Shown here in pieces: positions 44,978 through 55,600 of a DNA stretch of 64,000 nt. The stretch is from contig OV277864.1 of NCBI GenBank assembly GCA_922989275.2, positions 69,320,158 to 69,384,157 on the forward strand, read 5' to 3'. The position numbers and the translations under genes are program-made. The stretch's first letter is position 1. The number at the start of each line of letters is the position of its first letter. Source of the DNA: Gari tellinella. Lineage: Eukaryota; Mollusca; Bivalvia; Cardiida; Psammobiidae. A model generated the notes under the pieces. The model was not told where the DNA came from. It did no database searches and saw only the letters and a program-made list of their open reading frames with translations.

Positions 44978-46082
44978 TATTAGCTCACCAGAGCTCAAAG
45001 TGCTCAAGGTGAGCTTTTGTGATACCCCTGCTGTCCGTCGTCCGTCTGTCCGTCAACAATTGTAAACGACTTCTTCTCTAAAACCAATAGCACCAGTGTA
45101 ACCAAACTTCAGATACATGCTGTTGGTTTGAGCTTCAAACGTTTTTCAAAGAAAGTGGGTAGGGTGGCAACCGTGCACAATATCTACAAAAATCTTCTCC
45201 GAAACCACTGGTCCGATTTCAATTTGGTTTTCACCAAAATGCTTCTCAATGAATATGGAGAGTTCAAAAGGCTGATTCATACCTGGAGTGGTTTCAAATG
45301 TTCTATGTGTCATTAATGCTTTTTCAGTTCTTTGTTGCTTTGTGTCTGCCAGATAAATTTCTATGTCTTTATTATTTTTCTTTTTGTTGTTTTTTAAGTT
45401 TTGTATCTGCATGCTTTTGTCTTGTCAATCCTTTACCTGATTATAGTATACTGTGAAACAGTTACTGTATTTTTATCCGTTTCTAGCTTGAATACAAGTA
45501 ACCACTTGGGGCAGGTCGAAAGCAAAGGGATATGACCCTTATGGTGCACTCTACTTTGCTTTCGGCCAGCGTAGAGTTTTAGCTCCGGTGACCCACATAT
45601 GCATCACACCGGAACCAATTCAATTATATATGTCAAACACCTCTAGAAGTTACACCATGCCAAATATCAAAGCTCTGGTCATATAGGTTTCAGAGAAAAA
45701 GATGTTTGACTTTTCACTATACATGTACAACTCTATGTAAAATGGTGATCCCCGGGGCGGGGTCAATTTTGACGCCAGGGGCAAAATTTGAACAATTTTG
45801 ATAGAGGACCTGTAGATAATGCTATATGCCATATATTTAAGCTCTGGCCCCTTGTGGTTTTTGACAAGAAGATTTTTTAAGATTTCCTTATTTTTTCACT
45901 TTGGTTGCCATTGCAACCAGAGTTCTGCATTGTTTCAAATTCTTTAAACAAATTTGAAAGAGCTTGACCCAAGGAACATTCCTGTGAAGTTTGGTTGCAA
46001 TCCAGCCAGTGGTTTTGGAGAAGAGGCACGACGCCGGACAAAGACCGACCACAAAAGCTCACCTTGAGCTCAGGTGAGCTAA
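44978..46082. mobile_element. TIR element AGCTCACC..., with an internal copy of the 300-bp-unit repeat
   Basis: The ends are inverted: TTAGCTCACCAGAGCTCAA...AAGGTGAGCTTTTGTG on the left and CACAAAAGCTCACCTTGAGC...AGGTGAGCTAAA on the right. Each end is itself palindromic. GTCCGTCGTCCGTC follows the left end. At 45585-45880 lies a unit of the AGATATGCAAC family, probably nested. No coding sequence. Confidence 0.65.
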
Positions 46083-46561
46083 AAACGTGTTTATGCTAAA
46101 AATGTTTGGTCAAATTCAAACAGTTGGGGCCAGATCAGACACTGAGGCTCCAAACCATCTGTCATTCAGATTAAAACAGTAACTATTTTCAAACAGTTAC
46201 TACTTTCTACATTTTATCGAGTTGTAATTGCATTAGATTTGTTTAAATGGCAAAAATCTTCTTCACTGAATGACCAAACTATGTGTGATTCTAACCTGTC
46301 ATTTTCAATTAAACCTGTGGTGCAATTTACCAAATCTAAAGTCATCTAAAAAGTTTCAAATTTTCTTTATTTCTTTCAAAAACATTGCTAGAAAAATCAT
46401 AATAAATAGTTGAATCCTTCTCTTGCTAACAAAAGGTATTTGTGACCTTTGCAACCAGTTTGGACCTGAATGAGATTCCAAGTAAGTGCCTTTCCCACTT
46501 CTCTAATTCCAAACTGTTTTACACTCAGGTAGAACTTCAACAGCAAAAAGAATTTCAGATA

Positions 46562-46754
46562 CAGTCGAACTTCCTTATCTCGAACTCGCTTAACTCAAAC
46601 TATCCGATATGTCGACACATGAACTTCATTATTTCATGCTCGGTTATGTCGAGCATACTCGTATTTCAAAGTTAAAACGTGGCTAAGCCACGTTTTAACT
46701 TTGAAATACGGGTATGTTTGACTTAACCAAGTTCGAGATATCGAAGTTCGACTG
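46562..46754. mobile_element. Pogo-like palindromic MITE, 193 bp
   Basis: CAGTCGAACTTCCTTATCTCGA and its complement form the ends, with TA at 46560-46561 and 46755-46756. The centre is a perfect hairpin of GTTAAAACGTGGC and GCCACGTTTTAAC. Its ends match those of the 1.3-kb element at 5726-7022, so both may use the same transposase. Confidence 0.85.
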
Positions 46755-46935
46755 TATATAGAAAGGTAAAAATGCATGTTTCCATCAAAAGTGTAACTTA
46801 ATACTTTAATACAAGAGCCAAAAGCAGTCTTTTATACAGGTGGTTGTTAAATACAGGATAAAAACAATGAAGAAATCTCCTTCATTATTTTTATGCTGTA
46901 TTAAGCACTCATCTGTTTGTAATTTCATATATGTT

Positions 46936-47128
46936 CAGGGCTCCAGATAAGAGGGAGTAAACTGAAATAATCCAACATTTTCTCACTTATTTCAACACCA
47001 AATCCTCTGATGTAACTACTCATTAGAATCGTCTCAAAGAGACGATTCTAATGAGTAGTAACACCATAGGGTTTAATTCAGAAATAAAGATTTTAGTTTT
47101 TGAAATACTCCCCTTATCTGGAGCTCTG
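46936..47128. mobile_element. MITE B (CAGGGCTCCAGATAAG ends)
   Basis: The ends CAGGGCTCCAGATAAG and CTTATCTGGAGCTCTG are inverted. The central hairpin is ACTCATTAGAATCGTCTC and its complement. A 6-bp duplication, TATGTT, flanks it. Other copies: 47595, 49291, 54319, 59107, 62707 and 63882. Confidence 0.85.
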
Positions 47129-47731
47129 TATGTTTCTTCAAATCATTAAAAAGAAAGGTAGGATGTTTCTTCAAAGAAAGTTTGGTCAATAAAGATTTGA
47201 CTAGAAATATTTTTTCTTGAAAACAAAATACCAAATGTTCAGCATGAGATGGGGTTTTAAACTTCAATCTTAACTCTATGAGTTCTAAGTTATAATGTCG
47301 TCTGCAACAACTGTTGTAAGCTGCTGTTCTTAAAAAAGAATTTTGACACTTTCTTTCCAAATTAAGATCACTGTCAAACAATTTGGTTTCTGACGGCACA
47401 CCGTGTTACGCAATGTCTCATCAGGACCCAATCTGTTTGCAAAGTGTCTCAGTAAGAGCGCAAATATTTAAATACAGTCATGTAAGGATTGCGATTACCT
47501 GTGCAAACAGTTAAGTTTTGATCCAGATGCATTGTGCTGCATCTCATCAGGATTCAAACTTTTGCAGACAACAATATTTCTTTGCATGAAAAGACAGGGC
47601 TCCAGATAAGAGGGAATAAACTGAACAAATCCCACATTTTCTCACTCATGTCATCACCAAATCCTATGGTATTACAACTCATTAGAATCGTCTCTTCAAA
47701 ATGATTATAATGAGTAGTGACACCATAAGGT

Positions 47732-48132
47732 TTAACCCTTTCCCCTATAGAAGCACCTTTTATACCTGCTAGCAGATGGAGGCTGAAAGTAAAACAGATG
47801 CACCTTAAGGCACATTCTTCTTTACTTTCAGCCTGCTTTAACTCTTTCCTCCCTGAAACTTTAAATGGACAACTCCAGTTTCCATTTTAGTCTAGTCCAT
47901 TTCTGACTTTTAAGGGTTGTTTTTGTCAATGTTTGGCATTATGACAAACAGTGAAGACCCTGATCAGAGGGCTCCTTTCGGAGCCCTCTTATCTGGGTCT
48001 TCACTGTTTGCTCAGGACAAGTGTACTATTCACATGTACACTGTTGGCAAAGGACGCCAATATGCGGGACTAGGGTTCAAAGGGTTAAATGGTGACATGT
48101 CTTCATAACTAGAAACAGGCACCCCAGGTTAA
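47732..48132. mobile_element. MITE A copy inside MITE B, flanked by TTAA
   Basis: TTAA at 47732-47735 and 48129-48132. The end CCCTTTCCCCTATAGAAG is present; the other end, CAGGCACCCCAGG, is diverged. It is itself opened at the TTAA of its GCCTGCTTTAA hairpin base by MITE C. Confidence 0.8.
47838..48088 (-). mobile_element. MITE C copy inside MITE A, flanked by TTAA
   Basis: TTAA at 47838-47841 and 48085-48088. Ends CTCTTTCCTCCCTGAAAC and CTAGGGTTCAAAGGG. The central hairpin is GAAGACCCTGATCAGAGGGC and its near-complement. Confidence 0.85.
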
Positions 48133-48307
48133 TGAAAACATAAATATTTTTGGTTTTGAAATATTCCCCTTAACTGGAGTCCTGCTTTGCAGCAAAGAGT
48201 GAAATATACATTCATGAAAGGAATGTAATCTTGGCAATACTATGTACACTATGTACACATGTAAACACTAAATACATAATACAAATACTGTTAAAATCAA
48301 ACCTGTA

Positions 48308-48546
48308 TTGACCCTTTACCTCATAGCCTGTTCTAGTATTGAAGAAAAGGGAATACTTACAGCAGATTGAAAGTAAAGCAGAATGCGCCTTAAGGCGCAT
48401 TCTACTTTACTTTCAGCCTGCTTTAAGCTACCATCTGCAGGAATATAGAAACTACTTTTTCTTGACTGTATAAAATGGAAATATTTTTTTCAGTGGAGGA
48501 ATATATAAAATCCATACACATGTGTCTCTATGGAGTAAAGGGTTAA
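48308..48546 (-). mobile_element. MITE A copy
   Basis: TTGACCCTTTACCTCATAG on the left, CTATGGAGTAAAGGGTTAA on the right. A long hairpin of AAAGTAAAGCAGAATGCGCC and its complement lies at 48368-48424. Confidence 0.85.
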
Positions 48547-48836
48547 ATGGCTACTGAATAAGGTAACCTATGGATATTTAAAGACAGGTGATCACTTGAT
48601 GCAGGACAAAAATCCAGCAGAAAGCTCCAAAACAATTTTTCTGTACACTGTATTATTAAGGCTAAAAACATTTCCAATTATAGCTGATTACAAATTATTT
48701 TGTTTATGAATGGAGACAACCCATTACTCCATAAATATGCCTCCAACTTCAATACTAGCCCACACCTAGGAAGTCCTGAATATAAAACACAGCAAGCATT
48801 TCAAAACCCTTTCCAGCTAGTAGATAACAGCCTGCT

Positions 48837-49071
48837 TTAACCCATTACCCCATAATTATGCCTTTTTACACCCTTTAATTTGTTCCTCCACTAAGAATAA
48901 TAGTTCCAATTTATACAGTTATGAATATGCATGATAAGAACTATTGTCTATATTCTAGCAGATGGTAGATTGAAGCAGGCTGAAAGTAAAGCAAAATGTG
49001 CCTTAATGTGCATTCTGTTTTACGTTCACCTATTTTCAAAATTAGAACGAGGCTTTTGGGTGATGGATTAA
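48837..49071 (+). mobile_element. MITE A copy
   Basis: TTAA at both ends (48837 and 49068), CCCATTACCCCATAA on the left and a diverged right end. The hairpin arms around 48976-49030 are partly decayed. Confidence 0.75.
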
Positions 49072-49290
49072 GTGGTTAACTAGAAACAGGCTATGGGGTA
49101 ACAGGTTAAAAGAGGTACATGTACCACAATAAGACTTCTGTCCTGCAATAATCTACCACTTGTCCTAAATACTACCATTGCATTGTCTATTGAGTTGTCA
49201 TTTAATACAGGTTTGACTCTACTGCCAATGGTAGACAAACATGCAAATATACACTTTGCCCTACACCACTCTTTGATCTTGTGGAAGGGG

Positions 49291-49482
49291 CAGGGCTCCA
49301 GATGAGTGGGAGCAAACTAATGATTTTCAACAGTGTTTCTTTAATGCCTGAACAAAACCCTATGATGTGACTACTCATTAGAATAGGCTCTTCAAGCCGA
49401 TTCTATAAGTAGTCAAACCAAAGGATTTGGTTCAGACATAAGAATTTTCATTTCTAAAATAATTCCATCATCTTGAGCCTTG
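49291..49482. mobile_element. MITE B copy, 3' of the TM2D3 coding region
   Basis: CAGGGCTCCAGATGAG and TCTTGAGCCTTG ends. GGAAGGG beside each end is the likely target duplication. It lies only 30 bp beyond the TM2D3 stop, so it may be part of the 3' UTR. Confidence 0.75.
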
Positions 49483-49511
49483 GAAGGGACATAATTATCA
49501 TATTGCACATT

Positions 49512-49689
49512 TCAATCCCAGGGGTATATGTACAGGGAACCATCATAGGGTCCTACATAGCCCACTGCTATTAAGATCACATCTAGTATAGTCCATACAC
49601 CAAGGCCACCAAAGCTGAACAACTTTCCTATCCCCTCTCTCCATAGTCCCAGGTAGAATCTGTCAACTCCAAATCCACCTAGGGTAACA
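49512..49689 (-). CDS. TM2D3: TM2D3 exon 5 (TM2 domain, stop)
   Basis: Acceptor TATATTTCAG. VTLGGFGVDRFYLGLWREG, IGKLFSFGGLGVW, ILDVILIAVGYVGPYDG and SLYIYPWD, then TGA at 49514-49512. Two hydrophobic segments form the TM2 hairpin. No nearby AATAAA was identified. Confidence 0.96.
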
Positions 49690-52600
49690 CTGAAATATAC
49701 AAAATATAATACCAATACAAGGGAGGCAAATCTTGCTATAATCTTGTTATGAATTTAATTCATTCTTCTACTGAAGAAAATAGTTCCATTTTATACAATA
49801 TGAATATGCACCTTAAGAAATATTTCTTATATCCCAGCAGACTGTAGCTTAAAGCAGGCTGAAAGTAAAGCTGAATGCACCTTAAAGCCATGCTGCTTTA
49901 CTTTAAACTTGCTTAAAGTTGCCACCTGTCACCTAGAAACATGCTATTGGGTAACGGGATAATAAATCATAATATACCAATGCAAGGGAGGTAAATCTTA
50001 TAGAGTAAAAAGCCTTCTTTCATTTCGATCCTGTTACAGAAATTATTATCAGCTCTTAAAAATGCCGTCTATAGTTATTTCTAAAATCTACATTGATATG
50101 TGTCAGACAGTTTGGCCCTGATCATCATGACATCCATGAATGGATTACTCAGCACCTGATCAGAATCCAAACCATTGGCTAAAATGTCATGGTAGTAAAG
50201 TACTGTTTGATTCAACCCTTTGAACCCTAGTCCCGCATATAGGCGTTCTTTTCAAACAGTGTACATGTGAATAGTACACTTGTCCTGTGCAAACAGTGAA
50301 GACCCAGATCAGAGGGCTCCGAAAGGAGCCCTCTGATCAGGGTCTTCACTGTTTGTCATAATGCCAAACATTGACAAAAACAACCCTTAAAAGTCGGAAA
50401 TGGACTGGAATAAAATGGAAACTGGAATTGTCCATTTAAAGTTTCAGGGAGGAAAGAGTTAAAATATCTTTTTTCTAAATATAAAAATTAAAGATCTATT
50501 AAATCTATTAAATTCATCATTCAATAGTTCTTTGAAACAATTGAAGCATATCAAAACCCTGGCATGCTCATTTGTGATAAATGTGCAATCATCCAGTGCA
50601 ACTCTAACTAGTAAGTTTGAATCTTTAAAACTGTTAAAAAGTTAAATGGACAATATTAGTTACCGGTATACTTTATTTGGACAGGGTGTACCAGCTTGTA
50701 TGACGGTTTTGGATTCTGTATTTCCTGAGCACGAAGTTAAGGTCCAAAACAAGAATGAAAACATGCATTATCTGACAAAGTTTTACTGTTGACCCAAAAA
50801 GTTGACACTTGAAATTGACATCAGTTCACTATTCCATGGTTGGGAGAGTACAAAAATCTATGCAGTTATACTTCGATAACTGGAACTCGCATAAGTAGAA
50901 TTTACCTGCATTTCTACAGTTTAATGCCATAATTTCTAACCGCATCTGTCGAACATATTCCAAATTTTTAGTTTAAAAAGTGGCAAAATATTGATCTTCT
51001 ATCTTAAATCAGTGTCCATTTCATTGTAAACCAGTGACAAGTGCCGTTGTACTTCGCATTGTTTATTTCACTTCCAGTCTTTTGTTTACCATGGTGACGA
51101 CGCAGGCACCGCACTCATAAACCAGTACTTTTTTGGTTAAAATACATAATCAAATAAGTGAAAAGCATTATAAACCTGACCATCTCTTGTGGTATTAACC
51201 TGGCCAAACAAAAATAACCTGACCATCTCTTGTGACATTCCCCAGAGACCTAATTCTTACCATGTCATAGTTCTGGGGCTTAATTGTCATAGGGAATGTT
51301 TCTGTTTATTTGACGAAGATTATCCCCTCTGTCAAGTACTAAAAGGAAGGCAGGTCTTTGGTTTTGATCCCACGTGCTGCTTTTCAACAAATAGATTAGC
51401 CGAAATAATCTTCCTGAAATCATCACCATTTCATCGCATCATTTATCGGCACTGCATGACCTAGTTATCCCTTTCCCCAATAGAAGCGCCTTTTAGCGCA
51501 TTTGATTTCTTCCTCCGCTGAAGAAAATAGTTCCAATGTATACAGACATAAACGTGTAACAAATGAAATATTTTCTAAATCCTAGCAGATGGTAGCTTAA
51601 AGCAGGCTGGAAATAAAGCAGAATGTGCCTTAGGGCACATTCTGCTTTATTTTCAACCTGCTTTGAGTGATCACCTGTATTCAAAACTAGAAACAGGCTA
51701 TTGGGTAATGGGTTATGAGGCTATTTTGTGTCGCAGTGCCATAAAACCAAACTCATTCATCCCTCTTGTGACAGGTTAATGTTTTTCACTTATGTAGCTA
51801 GTTATTTTGGCCAAACAAGTATTGATTTATATGCCCGGACAGACAGATGGACTTGGGTAAACAATATGCCCCAGGCTAATCATCGCACACATAAAAAGTT
51901 AAAGTTTAAAGATTTTAACAATATGAATAATAATGAAAAGATTTAACCAATTATTCAATAAACATGCCTTTTTACGCCCCTAATTTATTCCTCCACTTAA
52001 AATAATAGTTTCAATTTATACAGACATAAATATGCTCTATGATAATTATTTCTTTTATCCTAACCATATTAGCTTAAAGCAGGCTAGAAGTAAAGCAGAA
52101 TGAGTCTTAAGACCCATTCTGCTTTACTTTCAATCTGCTTAAGTGGTCACCTGTCTTCAAAACTAGAAACATGCTATGGGTTAAAGAATTAAACAACATA
52201 ATTATTTTATTGGCACAAGGAACATCAGAACATCATCTACATCAGTACAGTCAATGAAACTATTGCCAATTAAAATACCAGATTGCACATCCATTACCTC
52301 CCTTGTTATACATGATAACCATAGCAGTAATCTCCCCTGTAACTCACCTGAGCACCAAGGCTGTAGACCACTTGTACCCACTGGTCCAATTACAATTAAA
52401 CCTCTTATGAAATGTCCTATTACCTGTCAATAAATAACAATAAATAATAAGATCAAATGACTGGACTTTGAATAAAGTTTCTATGGTCTGATTTACCCAT
52501 TACTCCATAGGTACACCTTTTAAAGCTCATCTGGCACGTAGTGCCAAGGTGAGCATTTTTGATAGTTCTGTGTCCGTCGTCCGTCGTCGTTCGTTCGTCC

Positions 52601-55600
52601 ATCGTCAACAATTTCTTTAAACGACATCTCCTCCGAAACTACTTTATGGATTTTTTCCAAACTTGGTAGGAATGATCCTTGTATGGTCCTCTTTAAAAGA
52701 TGTTCAAACATTTCCGGTCCGTTGCATATCTAGGTCACAGGAGCTAAAAATAGATTTTTTCAATGAAAACTTAAAAAATCTTCTTGTCTGAAACCACAGT
52801 ACCCTGAGCTTAGATATTTGGCACAAAGCATTGTCTTCAGGTCCTCTATCAAGATTGTTCAAATTATGCCCCTCGGGTAAAAAATGACCCCGCCCTGGGG
52901 GTCGTAATTTTACACAGAGTTAAATAGTGAAATCTTCCAACATCTTTATCTCTGAAACTAATACAGCCAGAGCTTTGATATTTGGCATGGTGACACTTCT
53001 AGAAGCCCTTGACCAATATTGTAAATATGGTTCCGGTCCATAGCATATCTAGGTCACAGGAGCTAAAAATAGATTTTTTCAAAGAAAACTTAAACAATCT
53101 TCTTGTCTGAAACCACAGTACCTTGAGCTTAGATATTTGGCACAAATCATCGTCTTCAGGTCCTCTAATAAGATTGTTCAAATTATGATCCTGGGGTAAA
53201 AAATGACCCCGGCCCGGGGGTCGTAATTTTACATAGAGTTATATACTGAAATCTTCAAACATCTTTATCGCTGAAACTAATATGGCCAGAGCTTTGATAT
53301 TTGGCATGGTGACACTTCTAGAAGCCCTTAAATAATATTGTAAATATGGTTCCGGTCCGTTGCATATCTAGGTCACAGGAGCTAAAAATAGTTGTTTTTT
53401 TCATTGAAAACTTGAAAAATCTTCTTGTCTGAAACCACAGTATGTGTACTATTTATGTAGTTATATATTCTTCTCTGAAACTACTATGGCAAGAGCTTTG
53501 ATATTTAACATAGTGACACTTTTAAATGTTCTTTACCAATATTGCTGAAATGGTTTCAGGTCTGTTGCATATCTGGATCATATTAGCTAAAAAAGATTTT
53601 TTCCACTGAAAAGTCTTCTAGTCTGAAACCTTCCATGTACATAATATTTGACAGCACACTTAATTTTTCAAGTTCATCGGCAACATTTTTGAAATTATGT
53701 CTGGGGTAAAAAATGATCCCACCCCAGGGGTCATGTGACCCTTGTGCTGGTTTTTCCAGGTGAGCGATATTTAGGCCCGCATGGGCCTCTTGTTACATCT
53801 CTAAATATTTCTACAATAAGAAAAGCTGTTCTGAACATAAACCACGGAATGCATGTCCAGTGACATTTCATCTAGTAGCTTCAAGCAGTTTGAAAGAAAG
53901 CAGAATGTGCCCTAAAGTAAGCAGAATGCACCTTAAGCTGCATTCTGTTTTCCTTTCAACCTGCTCTCAATCTTTAGCTATGTAACATCAAAGACTTTTT
54001 ACAAGATATTTTATAGTCGACCTTCTATTATGGCACACTTTATTCTGAACAGAAACAATGTAATGGCATATCAAAAATCTGAGACACAGATCCCTCAAGA
54101 GGAACATATCCTTTCATTTGCTTTAAACCGTATGAAATTCCACCTCCTACTATAAAAGTTATGCATGTTCAAAAATGCTGCTTCTTCCAAAAAAGGAAGT
54201 GCACACATCAATTAACACATCAAATAACTGATTGGCCTGTCATTTTGACTGACTAACTGACTGACAGACTGATTCAAAATCCAAACTGTATGCAAAACTT
54301 TTAAGACATCAATATACACAGGGCTCCAGATAAGAGGGAGTAAACTGAACAAATCCAAAATTTTACACCAAATCCTATGGTGTTCAACTCATTAGAATCA
54401 TCTCGAAAAGACGATTCCAATGAGTTGTGACACCATAGGGTTTAATGCAGAAATAAAGATGCTAGTTTCTAAAATACTCCCCTTATCTGGAGCTCTGTAT
54501 ACACTATGAGCATGAAACTGGTTAATCCTATTATCCACAGAAGCAAGTTGTATGTGCCTTTACCTATTCAATTATGCATACACCCCTCCCATATCCTAAT
54601 AAATACACCAAAGACTCATTTGATCTAGTTCGATATTGGTGGCAGCATAAAGCATTTTGAAAGTATAGCAGAAAGCTCCTACTTTATGTTTTACTCTCAT
54701 CTTGCTGTAAGCAGTCATCTGCGTCAAAGTACTGTACTAGAAGAGGTAATTTGCACTGGTAGCTTTGGAGGTAAGGTATATTATATAGTAACAAGCAATA
54801 TCATTAGTGAGAGCCCTAATCTGCTCCATAAAATATGTGTGCATATCATCTCTTTCTGTATCTGATTCACCCGGTTTATATGATGAACTATGAACAGTAA
54901 AACCTTAAATATTTATGCCTTCACTGAAGCAAATAGTTCCAATTTATACAGTTAAGATTGTACAACTTAACAAATATTTTCTTTATCCTAGCAGATGGCA
55001 GCTTAAAGCAGACAGAAAGTAAACCATAATGTGCATTCTGATTTACTTTAAACCTGCTTTAAGTGGTCACCTAATTTCAAAACTTAGAAAAAGGCTATGG
55101 GGTAATGGGTTACATTATGACCAAAATTACGGTAACTTGAAAATAATGCCTAGCAATCCACAAGTATCTTTCTACAATAAGTTGCTACCTGTCTTAACTC
55201 TTTGAACCCTAGTCCCGCATATAGGCGTGCTTTTCAAACAGTGTACATGTGAATAGTACACTTGTCCTATTCAAACCGTGAAGACCCTGATCAGAGGGCT
55301 CCGAAAGGAGCCCTCTGATCAGGGTCTTCACTGTTTGTCACAATGCCAAACATTGACAAAAACAACCCTTAAAAGTCAGAAATGGACTAGACTAAAATGG
55401 AAACTGGAATTGTCCATTTAAAGTTTCAGGGAGGAAAGAGTTAACTCTTTGCATGCTGGGTAAATATTTTCGTCTGCAACAATTGTTGTCTGTGACTGTT
55501 TTAAGAATAGAACTTTCAAAATTTTTTTTTAAAACGAGATCAGAGTAACAGAAGATTTGGATCCTGATGCAGGGCTGCCATAAGTTTACATGAAAAATCC

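Larger units (their letters stand above)
47595..48185. mobile_element. MITE B copy carrying nested MITEs A and C
   Basis: The halves 47595-47735 and 48129-48185 form one MITE B, opened at its TTTAA site by a MITE A. Confidence 0.8.
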
